Source of the DNA: Candidatus Kryptonium sp.
GTDB lineage: Bacteria > Bacteroidota > Ignavibacteria > Kryptoniales > Kryptoniaceae
Reading direction: 5' to 3'
Length of the DNA: 64,000 nucleotides
Assembly: GCA_025060635.1 (NCBI GenBank)
Contig: JANXBN010000001.1
Coordinates: forward strand, 1 to 64,000
The notes beneath the pieces are model-generated. The model made no database searches. It was not told where the DNA came from and saw only the letters and a list, made by a program, of their open reading frames with translations. A program made the translations under genes and the position numbers. This document shows, in pieces, positions 18,457-27,320 of the stretch. The stretch's first letter is position 1, and every line of letters starts with the position of its first letter.

Positions 18457-19194
18457 TTAACTTACCCTATAACCTGTAAGTTCACGTCTTACCCCTCTTT
18501 CATTTCCTGATGCAGGTGTCTCATGTTTTATAGGACCGATCCCAGGAGAAAGCCAAATATAATCTCTTGAGCTGGAAGTTTGAACTACAACTCCCCCAAC
18601 ACTTACTGAACTTGTCATAATCGCTTCAAATTTATATGAAACAAATTTACCAGCAGGAGTTTGAACCTCCTCTTTTTTACTTATGTTTCCCGTTATATTT
18701 GCTTTTATATTTAGTGGTAGTTGTTGACCTTGGAAGCTAACCATAATAGTCGTGTCAAGGTTTAAAATAGTATAAGGTTCATTCAAATTCCCGCCCGTTT
18801 TTATAAATGGAACCCAGCGTTTATATGTAAATCTGATATCTGGAACACTTAAATCAATCCATGCATAAAGATAGTTGCCTTCAAAATAAACGAAAAGCGT
18901 ATCAATTTCCACTCTTCTATCTGCATATTTAAATGAGTCAATAACAACAAAAGAATTTTTACCTTGAAATTGCTCTTGTCTAACTATCGTTGTTGATGAA
19001 GTGAAATCAGTCCCAGAAATTTTAGCTCCAGCGGTGTCAATTTCATAGCCAGAGTAATACCATACGTTTCCAACTCTTAGTGGGAAAAGATTTGATGGGA
19101 TTGTTTCAATTGGAGCGGTTGTTTCTTTCTTGCAACCCCAGAAAGAAAAAGTTAGCAAAACCAAAATTGATATCATCAAGTTTATTTTCTTCAT
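18457..19194 (-). CDS. Predicted lipoprotein, function unknown
   Basis: A 245-residue protein with a lipoprotein signal peptide (KKINLMISILVLLTFSFWGC, cysteine at residue 21). The mature part is rich in beta strands, Thr and Ser (for example SNLFPLRVGNVWYYSGYEID) and contains no motif I can assign. It resembles the many short surface lipoproteins of FCB bacteria. It stands alone: mdh upstream on the same strand ends in its own terminator, and the end converges on the TonB receptor. No functional link to the receptor is shown beyond proximity. Confidence 0.75.
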   Translation of the reverse strand: MKKINLMISILVLLTFSFWGCKKETTAPIETIPSNLFPLRVGNVWYYSGYEIDTAGAKISGTDFTSSTTIVRQEQFQGKNSFVVIDSFKYADRRVEIDTLFVYFEGNYLYAWIDLSVPDIRFTYKRWVPFIKTGGNLNEPYTILNLDTTIMVSFQGQQLPLNIKANITGNISKKEEVQTPAGKFVSYKFEAIMTSSVSVGGVVVQTSSSRDYIWLSPGIGPIKHETPASGNERGVRRELTGYRVS

Positions 19195-19230
19195 AATTTC
19201 CCCCTTTAAATTAGTTTTTAAAAATAAAAA

Positions 19231-19250
19231 AGCGGGCTTAATTGCCCGCT
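19231..19250 (-). terminator. Terminator of the rplU-mdh run
   Basis: AGCGGGC (19231-19237) and GCCCGCT (19244-19250) make a perfect 7-bp stem with a 6-nt loop. On the minus strand it is followed by TTTTTATTTTT, just 10 nt beyond the mdh stop. Confidence 0.85.
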
Positions 19251-19260
19251 AAATTTTTTC

Positions 19261-20205
<945 letters not shown>

Positions 20206-20219
20206 TTATTTTAAAGGTG

Positions 20220-20489
20220 CTAATTGCTCACACCGTCAACCGGATAAACGCTAACGATCTGCTTATCCTTTGTTAGATATTCAAATTTTACAATTCCATC
20301 AATTTTAGCAAATAGAGTATAATCTTTGCCCATCCCAACATTCAATCCAGGTTTAAATTTGGTTCCTCTCTGCCTGACAATTATATTTCCTGCTCTTACG
20401 AACTCACCACCGAATTTTTTTACACCAAGTCGTTTGGAATTACTATCTCTCCCGTTCTGTGAGGAACCTCCACCTTTTTTATGTGCCAT
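20220..20489 (-). CDS. rpmA: 50S ribosomal protein L27
   Basis: An 89-residue ribosomal protein near the peptidyl-transferase centre. It starts [20 protein letters not shown], the canonical L27 N-terminus, directly after Met (no Firmicute-type prepeptide). A strong ribosome site (GGAGGTG) precedes the ATG. It lies downstream of rplU, but a coiled-coil gene is inserted between the two. Confidence 0.97.
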   Translation of the reverse strand: MAHKKGGGSSQNGRDSNSKRLGVKKFGGEFVRAGNIIVRQRGTKFKPGLNVGMGKDYTLFAKIDGIVKFEYLTKDKQIVSVYPVDGVSN

Positions 20490-20514
20490 ATTAATTCACC
20501 TCCTTTTTGTTTTT

Positions 20515-20745
20515 TTATTTTATCAAACTTGCAACTTTTGATTCAAGTGCAGCAAGTCGCTTGAGCTCAACTTTAAGTCCATTAATTTCTGATTTTAACT
20601 CATTTTTAACTAAGTCAATCTTTTCATCAAGACGCTTGATCTCTGAATCAAATTTTGTCTTCAACTCGTTAACACTTGACTTAATCTCTTGAAGCTCCGG
20701 GACTATGAGCTCCTGAATTATTTTCTTAACATCAACTTTCGGCAT
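20515..20745 (-). CDS. Small coiled-coil protein between L21 and L27
   Basis: A 76-residue, strongly charged protein made almost entirely of heptads (for example [20 protein letters not shown], then [19 protein letters not shown]). I see no cysteine, signal peptide or membrane helix. The ATG overlaps the rplU stop as TAATG, so translation is coupled to L21, and rpmA follows after 25 nt. In Firmicutes the gene at this place encodes the L27-processing protease Prp; this protein is unrelated. A tethering or ribosome-assembly role is speculation. Coding status is supported by coupling and frame, not by homology I can check. Confidence 0.7.
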   Translation of the reverse strand: MPKVDVKKIIQELIVPELQEIKSSVNELKTKFDSEIKRLDEKIDLVKNELKSEINGLKVELKRLAALESKVASLIK

Positions 20746-21062
20746 TAACTCTCAAATGAAATTTTATTTATCTCAATTTGAGTGTAATTTTGACGATGTC
20801 CTTTTGTTACTTTATAGCCCTTGCGTCGTTTCTTTTTGAAAACAATTATCTTTTCTCCCTTCACATGGTCAAGGATAGTTGCCTCAACAAATGCTCCCGT
20901 TATATACGGGTTACCAACATAAGTCTTCCCTTCATCTTGGAGGAGCAAGACAGTTTCAAATTTAACCTTGCTTCCAGGTTCGGCTTCAAGTTTTTGAACG
21001 AAAATCTTATCATTCTCCTTTACCTTATACTGATGTCCTCCGATTTTTACAACAGCAAGCAT
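20745..21062 (-). CDS. rplU: 50S ribosomal protein L21
   Basis: A 105-residue 23S rRNA-binding protein. It begins MLAVVKIGGHQYKVKENDKI and has the typical KKRRKGYKVTKGHRQNYTQI C-terminal signature. It is the first gene of the minus-strand run rplU, coiled-coil gene, rpmA, mdh. The 142-nt gap to der (21063-21204) must hold both promoters; a TATAAT (minus strand, 21118-21113) is a possible -10 for rplU but no good -35 pairs with it. Confidence 0.96.
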   Translation of the reverse strand: MLAVVKIGGHQYKVKENDKIFVQKLEAEPGSKVKFETVLLLQDEGKTYVGNPYITGAFVEATILDHVKGEKIIVFKKKRRKGYKVTKGHRQNYTQIEINKISFES

Positions 21063-21138
21063 CTTCTCCCTGTTTTTGTTTTGAATCAGATGTGTTTAAA
21101 TTTAGCAAAACCATTATAAAAAAACAATTCAGGCATCT

Positions 21139-21167
21139 TTGCTTATCAAACATCTCTTTGTTAATTT
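21139..21167 (+). promoter_or_regulatory. Candidate promoter for der
   Basis: TTGCTT (21139-21144), 17 bp, TAATTT (21162-21167), 37 nt before the der ATG. It fits the recurrent promoter form in this window. Confidence 0.35.
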
Positions 21168-21204
21168 TAAATAGGCTAATCAATTAAAACTGAAAATTGG
21201 GAAA

Positions 21205-22518
21205 ATGGGAAAGAACATAGTTGCGATCGTAGGAAGACCAAATGTCGGCAAATCAACCCTTTTTAATAGGATAATCGGCGAAAGAGACGCTATTGTTGAC
21301 CCTAAAAGTGGCGTTACACGGGATAGACACTACGGCACCGCCGAATGGAACGGGAAAAAATTTACCATCATAGACACAGGTGGTTATGTCCCAGATTCGG
21401 ATGATATATTTGAATCAGCCATAAGAGAACAAGTACAAATCGCAATTGATGAAGCAGATGTTATTATTTTTTTAGTTGATGCGCTATCTGGCGTAACCCC
21501 GATTGATATTGAAATTGCAAAAATTTTAAGACAAACGAAGAAAAAAGTAATCCTTGCTGTAAATAAAATTGATAACGAAAAACTTGAAATTCTATCTTCC
21601 CAGTTTTATGAACTTGGTCTTGGTGACCCGTTCCCAATCTCCGCTATGCACGGTAGAAAAGTCGGTGATTTTCTTGACGAAGTTGTTAAAGATTTTGTAG
21701 AATCAAATGGGCAAGAAGAAGAAAACAAAAACCAAATAAAAGTTGCAATAGTTGGACAACCAAATGTTGGGAAATCATCCTTTGTAAATGCCGTCATAGG
21801 TGAAAATAGAATTATCGTAACTGATATCCCAGGAACAACACGCGATTCCATTGATACCGCTTTTAAATATAATGATTCCGAATTCATACTGATAGATACC
21901 GCTGGATTGAGGAAAAAAAGTAAAATTAAAGAAAGCATAGAATTTTACAGCGCCATAAGGGCTTTGAAAGCAATTGAAAGATGCGATGTCGCAGTCGTCA
22001 TGCTTGATGCAACCTGTGGACTTGAAAGACAAGATCTGAGAATTATCGGGGAAGCCGCAGAACTAAAAAAAGGAATTATAATTGCCGTAAATAAATGGGA
22101 TCTCGTCGAAAAAAATTCAAATACTGCCCTTGAATACGAACACGCTCTTAGAGAAAGATTAAAAGTTTTTGACTATGTCCCAATTATCTTCATTTCTGCC
22201 AAGACAAAACAAAGAATCTTCAAAGTTCTTGACCTTGCGAAAATTGTATACGAAGAAAGAAACAAAAGAATAAAAACGAGCGAACTTAACAAAGTTTTAT
22301 TTCCGATTGTTAAAGAAACTCCACCACCTGCTGTTTCTGGCAAGGAAATAAAAATCAAATATGTAACGCAAGTTAAAACATCCCCTCCAGTATTTGCATT
22401 TTTTGCAAACTTTCCAGACGATATTCCAGAACATTATAAAAGATTTCTTGAAAACAAAATTCGCCAACATTTTGGATTTGTAGGTGTGCCGTTGACCATC
22501 GTCTTCAAAAAGAAATAA
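21205..22518 (+). CDS. der: GTPase Der (EngA), ribosome assembly
   Basis: A 437-residue tandem-GTPase needed for 50S subunit maturation. Two G domains are clear: GRPNVGKSTLFNRI with DTGGYV at about residues 10-60, and GQPNVGKSSFVNAV with DTAGLRKKSKI at about 183-240; NKID and NKWD are the base-recognition motifs. The KH-like C-terminal domain ends the protein. The end faces dtd with only 5 nt between the two stop codons, so there is no room for a hairpin terminator there. Confidence 0.96.
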   Translation: MGKNIVAIVGRPNVGKSTLFNRIIGERDAIVDPKSGVTRDRHYGTAEWNGKKFTIIDTGGYVPDSDDIFESAIREQVQIAIDEADVIIFLVDALSGVTPIDIEIAKILRQTKKKVILAVNKIDNEKLEILSSQFYELGLGDPFPISAMHGRKVGDFLDEVVKDFVESNGQEEENKNQIKVAIVGQPNVGKSSFVNAVIGENRIIVTDIPGTTRDSIDTAFKYNDSEFILIDTAGLRKKSKIKESIEFYSAIRALKAIERCDVAVVMLDATCGLERQDLRIIGEAAELKKGIIIAVNKWDLVEKNSNTALEYEHALRERLKVFDYVPIIFISAKTKQRIFKVLDLAKIVYEERNKRIKTSELNKVLFPIVKETPPPAVSGKEIKIKYVTQVKTSPPVFAFFANFPDDIPEHYKRFLENKIRQHFGFVGVPLTIVFKKK

Positions 22519-22523
22519 TGATT

Positions 22524-22976
22524 TCATCTCTCTTTACTTTCAACCAGCAATGTCACAGGACCATCGTTTATTATCTCAACTATCATCATTGCTTTGAAAA
22601 CCCCTGTTTTAACCTTTTCTTCACCAATTGCTTGCTTCAGGTATTCAACGAATTTATTATATAAAATTTCTGCTTCTTCGGCCTTTGATGCTTGTGTGAA
22701 ATCTGGTCTGTTTCCATATCTTGTGTCTCCGTAAAGAGTAAACTGAGATACAACGAGCGCTTCGCCGTTTATGTCCTTGATAGATAAGTTCATCCTCCTG
22801 TTCTCATCATCAAAAATTCTCAAGTTTGCACATTTGTTCGCAAGGTATTTCGCATCTTCCTCAGTGTCCCCATTTTTAACGCCAAGCAAAATCACCATTC
22901 CTTTCCCAATTTGACTGTGAATTACTCCATCAATTGTAACGCTTCCGCGAACTACCCTTTGAACAAGCGCTCTCAT
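22524..22976 (-). CDS. dtd: D-aminoacyl-tRNA deacylase
   Basis: Removes D-amino acids from mischarged tRNA. The 150-residue protein begins MRALVQRVVRGSVTIDG and carries the catalytic SQFTLYGDTRYGNRPDF (about residues 78-95) and the GPVTLLVES C-terminal Gly-cis-Pro motif. It overlaps prmC by 4 nt (ATGA) as the last gene of a three-gene minus-strand run. Confidence 0.95.
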   Translation of the reverse strand: MRALVQRVVRGSVTIDGVIHSQIGKGMVILLGVKNGDTEEDAKYLANKCANLRIFDDENRRMNLSIKDINGEALVVSQFTLYGDTRYGNRPDFTQASKAEEAEILYNKFVEYLKQAIGEEKVKTGVFKAMMIVEIINDGPVTLLVESKER

Positions 22977-23872
22977 GTTTTTTCAACTTTTATTTTTGCA
23001 ACTCTTTCAATCCCAAGATAATCTTTAAAAACCTCAACTTGTTCATAACCCCTCTCAATAAAAATTTTTCTCACATGCTCAAACTGACCATATGCCATCT
23101 CTACAAATATAAACCCAACATCGCGAACGATCTCTCTTCCAGATTTTGCAATTCTATCATAAAAACTTAAACCATCCGCCCCATCTGTAATCGCAATTCT
23201 TGGTTCAAAAATTTTTATCTCATCTTGTAATTTTTCCACCTCATCAAGCGAAATATAAGGAGGATTTGATACAACTATGTCAAATTGACCTTTGAACTCG
23301 TAAACGAAATTTTCATCAAACAAATCAAACCGAACAAATTTTACATTATTAACTTTATTCAAATTCGCATTCTCCGTTGCTATTTCAATTGCTTCGTCGC
23401 TTACATCAATACCAACTACATCAACTCTGTCGCCGAGAAACTTCGCCAAGCTTATAGCAATGTTCCCACTCCCCGTCCCTATATCAAGTATGTTAATTTT
23501 CCCTTTGTCTTTGAAATTTTCCTTCACAGTTTCAATCACCCTTTCAACAAGAATTTCGGTTTCAGGTCTCGGTATGAAAACAGCGTTCGTAAGCTTAAAC
23601 TCAAGTCCCATAAATTCAGTCTTACCAATGATGTATTGGATCGGCTCTTTTTTTAATCTCCTTTTTATCAATTCTCTTAAAATCTCAAGTTCGCCTTTGG
23701 TCAATGGCTTATCAAAATTTACATATAGATCAACCCGTTTGCATTTAAGGACATGACAAAGCAAAAGCTCAATCGTTAATCTTGCTTCATCAATTCCTTT
23801 TTGCTTAAAGTAATTTGTTCCCCAGTTTATTATGTCAATTATTCGCCAAGTTCTCGTTCCGATTTCATTCAT
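22973..23872 (-). CDS. prmC: Release-factor glutamine methyltransferase
   Basis: Methylates the GGQ glutamine of RF1/RF2. The 299-residue protein has the helical N-terminal domain, the PRPETEILVERVIE block, SAM site ILDIGTGSGNIAISLAKF (near residue 122) and catalytic NPPY (DIVVSNPPYISLDEV, near residue 190). It overlaps Mut7-C by 8 nt upstream and dtd by 4 nt downstream. The prfA gene, often adjacent, is not here. Confidence 0.95.
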   Translation of the reverse strand: MNEIGTRTWRIIDIINWGTNYFKQKGIDEARLTIELLLCHVLKCKRVDLYVNFDKPLTKGELEILRELIKRRLKKEPIQYIIGKTEFMGLEFKLTNAVFIPRPETEILVERVIETVKENFKDKGKINILDIGTGSGNIAISLAKFLGDRVDVVGIDVSDEAIEIATENANLNKVNNVKFVRFDLFDENFVYEFKGQFDIVVSNPPYISLDEVEKLQDEIKIFEPRIAITDGADGLSFYDRIAKSGREIVRDVGFIFVEMAYGQFEHVRKIFIERGYEQVEVFKDYLGIERVAKIKVEKT

Positions 23873-24320
23873 TTTTGATTTCTTTCAAAAGTTTAAGAAT
23901 TCTTGTTGTATGTGAACCATCCCAATAAATTTTCCCACACTTTGGACATTGATAAAACTCATCAAATGATTTCGCGGTTTCCTCAGGGATAAGGTTCATC
24001 ACGCTTGATTTTTCAACCTCAACAATTTCGGTGTTGCAAATTGAACAGCGCGAAAACAAGTTTGTTTCCGTGTCAAGATTTAATTCCCTTACGATCTCAG
24101 TTAACTGCTCTTTAAACCTCTCTGACTTCACGATATAGAAATTTTTAGCACCAAGTTCTTCAGCAATTCTCCTGCTTCGCGTGATAAAGATCCGTCCTTC
24201 TTCATTTGCAATCTTTACAAGTTCCTTTGCCGAAAGATTTGGATCATAAATCGTGTCATATCCAATTAATCTTAACCATCTTGCAAGTTTGCCAAGCATA
24301 ACATCTGCAACGAATTTCAT
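23865..24320 (-). CDS. Mut7-C PIN-like nuclease domain protein with zinc ribbon
   Basis: 151 residues from the ATG at 24320. The frame is open for another 34 codons upstream, but that part runs into the divergent promoter and is not conserved in type. The N-terminal part matches Mut7-C (FVADVMLGKLARWLRLIGYD, then ITRSRRIAEE), a PIN-like fold with acidic residues. The C-terminal part is a zinc ribbon with two cysteine pairs (CSIC and CPKCGKIYWDGSHTTRI). Members are predicted RNases; the cellular target is unknown. It heads the run Mut7-C, prmC, dtd. Confidence 0.85.
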   Translation of the reverse strand: MKFVADVMLGKLARWLRLIGYDTIYDPNLSAKELVKIANEEGRIFITRSRRIAEELGAKNFYIVKSERFKEQLTEIVRELNLDTETNLFSRCSICNTEIVEVEKSSVMNLIPEETAKSFDEFYQCPKCGKIYWDGSHTTRILKLLKEIKNE

Positions 24321-24349
24321 GAATCTGAATTTTTTGTTTTTCAGGTTTA

Positions 24350-24401
24350 AAAATAAAAAATTAACAATGGATTTGCAACACACTGAATGAAAACTTATCT
24401 T
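24350..24401. promoter_or_regulatory. Divergent promoters sharing one palindromic -35 box
   Basis: TTGCAA at 24373-24378 is its own reverse complement. Rightwards a 17-bp spacer leads to TATCTT (24396-24401); leftwards a 17-bp spacer leads to TATTTT (24355-24350 on the minus strand). The same hexamer can thus serve the 2H phosphoesterase gene (plus) and Mut7-C (minus). The plus transcript would start near 24408, making the message almost leaderless. Confidence 0.4.
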
Positions 24402-24409
24402 CGGAAAAG

Positions 24410-24952
24410 ATGCGAAAAACACACAAAACCGCCATCGTTATAATTCCACCTGAAGATGTATGGACGCCCATTCAAAAAATAAGAAAGCAATACGACAGAC
24501 AATTCAGAAGATGGATGCCACATATAACTTTAATTTATCCGTTCAGACCTTTTGAAGAATTTGAGAAAGTTTACGCTGAATTTGAAGCTGTATGTAAAGA
24601 AATGCAAAGTTTTGAGATTGAGCTCGCGGAGTTTAGATTTTTTAGGCACTATGGTGAAAATTACACCTTGTGGCTTGCGCCTGAACCAAAAGATAAAATT
24701 GTAAAGTTACAGGAGAAATTGCAAAACATAGTTCCTGACTGTGATGATGTGCGAAAATTTGAAAATGGCTTTACACCTCACTTAAGCGTTGGGCAAGTTA
24801 AAGGAAGAGAGAACCTTGAAAAATTAATAAAAGAACTACAAACTGCGTGGGGAGAGCTGAAGTTTAAGGTTAATTCAATTTTCTTTATTTGGCGCAATGA
24901 CCCGCCAGATGATGTTTTCAGAGTTTGGAGAGAAGTTAAATTTGGAAATTAA
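24410..24952 (+). CDS. 2H phosphoesterase (2'-5' RNA ligase family)
   Basis: A 180-residue protein with the two HxT/S motifs of the 2H family: MPHITLIYPF (about residue 42) and TPHLSVGQV (about residue 124). Members open 2',3'-cyclic phosphates or 2'-5' linkages in RNA; the exact substrate is not predictable. It stands alone between a divergent promoter and a bidirectional terminator. Its start codon lies close to the predicted transcription start, and no Shine-Dalgarno site is evident. Confidence 0.85.
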   Translation: MRKTHKTAIVIIPPEDVWTPIQKIRKQYDRQFRRWMPHITLIYPFRPFEEFEKVYAEFEAVCKEMQSFEIELAEFRFFRHYGENYTLWLAPEPKDKIVKLQEKLQNIVPDCDDVRKFENGFTPHLSVGQVKGRENLEKLIKELQTAWGELKFKVNSIFFIWRNDPPDDVFRVWREVKFGN

Positions 24953-24962
24953 AATCAAGCGA

Positions 24963-24992
24963 AAGCCCCGACGACATAAAAAATCGGGGCTT
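24963..24992. terminator. Bidirectional terminator
   Basis: AAGCCCCGA (24963-24971) and TCGGGGCTT (24984-24992) are perfect inverted repeats between the convergent 2H phosphoesterase and doxX genes. The T-runs are short on both sides. Confidence 0.75.
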
Positions 24993-25009
24993 CTTGATAT
25001 TTAAAGCAT

Positions 25010-25450
25010 CTACGAAAGTTCTTTTTTCAATATTCCAAGTTCAATTGAGATTGAGCCGGGACCGAAAACAAGAATTGCGAGCGCACAGGCAAAAAGCGCA
25101 AGGTCAAGTTCAGCACCTGTGCCTGGTTTATCCATCGGAGCAATAAGTCCAACTTTAACCTTTACGAGTAAAGTAGCAACGATCATATTAATTGCAATTA
25201 AAAGCGCAGCCCATCTTGAGAAAATTCCAAGTATCAAAACGATACCACCGACGAATTCAACCAAGGCAACGATGATAGCAAAAACCTCTGGCAAAGGAAC
25301 ACCGAGCCCTGACAAAAACTTAGCAAAACCCGGAATCCCAAAAACAAACAATTTCGGATAACCATGCGCTATAAAGATAACCCCAAGAATTACTCTTATA
25401 ATTAACAAAGATATATCCGCCACAACTTTGTTTGAAAGTTTCGTTAACAT
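25010..25450 (-). CDS. DoxX family membrane protein
   Basis: A 146-residue protein with four predicted membrane helices and the DoxX signature (LLIIRVILGVIFIAHGYPKL at residues 15-34, later VEFVGGIVLILGIFSRWAA). Family members are linked to quinol or thiol redox reactions. It is the last gene of the run arsR, pirin, doxX, 28 nt after the pirin gene, and has a GGAGG-like ribosome site. Confidence 0.87.
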   Translation of the reverse strand: MLTKLSNKVVADISLLIIRVILGVIFIAHGYPKLFVFGIPGFAKFLSGLGVPLPEVFAIIVALVEFVGGIVLILGIFSRWAALLIAINMIVATLLVKVKVGLIAPMDKPGTGAELDLALFACALAILVFGPGSISIELGILKKELS

Positions 25451-25477
25451 AGAATTTCCCTCCTTTTATTTTTGTTT

Positions 25478-26332
25478 TTATATATCAATTGGCCTCTTTT
25501 TAACAAGCCGTCCAGTTTGATAATCCTCAATCGCCTGATAAATCTCTGCTTCCGTATTCATCACAAATGGACCCCAGCGAGCAACTGGTTCATTCAACGG
25601 CGTCGCACAACCAAGTAAAACAAACGAATTTTCAACTGCTTTAAATTTAATCGCATTACCCGAATTTAACACGGCAAGCTGATGCTGTCTTAACTCCACT
25701 CCACTTGGAAACTTTATTTTGCCAACAGAAACAAGACAAAATGAGTTCATATCCTCTTGAACCTCAAATTCAAAATCATTACCCTCATTCAATCTGATAT
25801 CAAGATATAGAACAGGATAATTAGCCCAGCTTTTTTGAACTTCACCTTCAAACATTCCCGAAAGGAGATTAATCCTAACATCACCATCTCTTAGCTCAGC
25901 TGCTTTAAAATTATGATAAAACGGATCGCTCATTTTTTCTCTCGCAGGCAAATTAAGCCAGAGCTGATAACCCCATAACAATCCCTCTTTCATCAAAGGC
26001 ATTTCAGAATGTATCACACCACTTCCGGCATTCATCCACTGTAATCCACCGGAAGATAATCTTCCAACGCTTCCAGTGCTATCTCTATGTTCAAAGTCGC
26101 CGTGCACCATATAGGTCAGTGTTTGGAATCCACGGTGTGGATGTGGAGGAAATCCAGCGATATAATCATTCGGATCTTCGCTCTTGAACTCATCAAGCAG
26201 AAGAAACGGATCAAGATAATTTAGATAAGCAGAGCCAATGTATCTTCTCAACCTTACACCAGCCCCATCAACAACCTCTATACTCGGAATAATTTTGCTA
26301 ACCTCACGATATTTTATTGTTTTCACAAACAT
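25478..26332 (-). CDS. Pirin family cupin protein
   Basis: 284 residues with two cupin domains. The N-terminal one has the pirin metal site FPPHPHRGFQTLTYMVHGDF plus FEHRDS (about residues 60-83) and SAGSGVIHSEMP-type sequence (NAGSGVIHSEMP, about 98-109). Pirins bind iron and some act as quercetin 2,3-dioxygenases or as redox sensors; the reaction here is not known. It lies 14 nt after arsR and before doxX, a grouping that suggests a response to quinones or oxidants. Confidence 0.9.
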   Translation of the reverse strand: MFVKTIKYREVSKIIPSIEVVDGAGVRLRRYIGSAYLNYLDPFLLLDEFKSEDPNDYIAGFPPHPHRGFQTLTYMVHGDFEHRDSTGSVGRLSSGGLQWMNAGSGVIHSEMPLMKEGLLWGYQLWLNLPAREKMSDPFYHNFKAAELRDGDVRINLLSGMFEGEVQKSWANYPVLYLDIRLNEGNDFEFEVQEDMNSFCLVSVGKIKFPSGVELRQHQLAVLNSGNAIKFKAVENSFVLLGCATPLNEPVARWGPFVMNTEAEIYQAIEDYQTGRLVKKRPIDI

Positions 26333-26346
26333 ATTGCACCTGTTGG

Positions 26347-26619
26347 TTATTTTGTAAATTTTTTCAAGTATTCAGCAAATTCTTTGACCGTTTGCTTATT
26401 AACGCTAAAGTAATGATATTGTCCTTCTTTTCGGACATTAACGAGCTCGCTTTCTTGCAAAAATCTCAAGTGATGCGATATCGTCGGCTGTTTCAATCCG
26501 ATCTTCTCAGTTATCTCTTTACAACTTATCTCTTTTGATCTTGCTATTAACTCAAAAATTTTACATCTTGTTTCGTCTGAAAGTGCTTTTGCTATTTTTG
26601 AAATCTTTAATTTCATCAT
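26347..26619 (-). CDS. ArsR-family transcriptional regulator
   Basis: A 90-residue winged-helix repressor. The ATG at 26619 is chosen because a GGAG sits 6 nt before it; an in-frame TTG at 26631 overlaps that ribosome site. The recognition helix is IGLKQPTISHHLRFLQ, followed by the wing VRKEGQYHYFSV. The classical alpha-3 metal motif (ELCVxDL) is not present: the site reads EISCKEI with one cysteine (residue 33), and the only other cysteine is residue 19. The protein may therefore sense a thiol or oxidant rather than a metal. It heads the run with pirin and doxX and probably represses it through the dyad at 26717-26738. Confidence 0.88.
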   Translation of the reverse strand: MMKLKISKIAKALSDETRCKIFELIARSKEISCKEITEKIGLKQPTISHHLRFLQESELVNVRKEGQYHYFSVNKQTVKEFAEYLKKFTK

Positions 26620-26716
26620 GTGCTTCTCCAATATACTTTGTGTTTTTTACCAAACTACAATCTCGCTTCATAAAGAAGCCAGCGTGGGCAAATCCAATTT
26701 CCAAAGGTTTGATAGA

Positions 26717-26738
26717 TATATAGACAAACATCTATATA
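26717..26738. promoter_or_regulatory. Candidate ArsR operator (8-6-8 dyad)
   Basis: TATATAGA (26717-26724), six bases and TCTATATA (26731-26738) form a perfect inverted repeat about 100 nt upstream of the arsR start. Size and spacing fit a site for a dimeric winged-helix regulator. The region 26620-26783 otherwise holds only AT-rich promoter-like sequence. Assignment to ArsR rests on position. Confidence 0.5.
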
Positions 26739-26783
26739 AATATAAACAAAAAACCGCCGCAAGTCAAGATCGGAAGTTTAAGT

Positions 26784-27320
26784 TTACTTTTCTTCAACCT
26801 TTGCTTGCCCGCTTACCTTATAGACTACATAGTTTTTCAGATCTTGATCTGCTTCAAATCCATAACCCTGAAGCACCTCGTTTGGCGAGGTTACTTTCAC
26901 GAAGGCATCTGATCTTACCTTTTTTCTATCGTTGTCCCAAAACAACTTGCTCGTTTCAACCTTCGTCCCCTCGCTTGAAACCGCAATGATATTTCCATAT
27001 GCCTCAAGATTTCTCGTTCTTTCAATCACCCGCCCACTATCAGCAATAAGGTAGGAAGTATGTTTACCATTTTCATCATAAAAATCAACCCTGAAACCCT
27101 GATTCAGAATAGTTATCTCCTGGTCTTGAAAAACCATGATATGATTTGCTTTAACGATTGCTCTGACCTTGCCCGAATCGCTGAAAATTATTGTAGCATC
27201 CCACGATTCTTGAGATGGGATTTGTTGATTAGGTAAGTTAATTATTGATGGTTTTAGTTTTTCCTCGCAAGACAAAAACAAGAAAGCAAGAAACGTGATG
27301 ATCAAAAATTTAATTTTCAT
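26784..27320 (-). CDS. lptC: LPS export protein LptC (lipoprotein-like)
   Basis: Part of the Lpt bridge that carries lipopolysaccharide from inner to outer membrane. The 178-residue protein has an N-terminal hydrophobic segment ending in a lipobox-like LFLSC (cysteine at residue 18), then an OstA/LptC beta-jellyroll (ATIIFSDSGKVRAIVKANHI; YLIADSGRVIERTRNLEAYG; VSSEGTKVETSKLFWDNDRK). It overlaps kdsD by 4 nt (ATGA). Proteobacterial LptC is anchored by a helix; a lipidated form is typical of FCB bacteria. Confidence 0.88.
   Translation of the reverse strand: MKIKFLIITFLAFLFLSCEEKLKPSIINLPNQQIPSQESWDATIIFSDSGKVRAIVKANHIMVFQDQEITILNQGFRVDFYDENGKHTSYLIADSGRVIERTRNLEAYGNIIAVSSEGTKVETSKLFWDNDRKKVRSDAFVKVTSPNEVLQGYGFEADQDLKNYVVYKVSGQAKVEEK

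Noticed and set aside
23285-23656. Open frame opposite prmC
   Set aside because: Antisense to conserved prmC, no support of its own.
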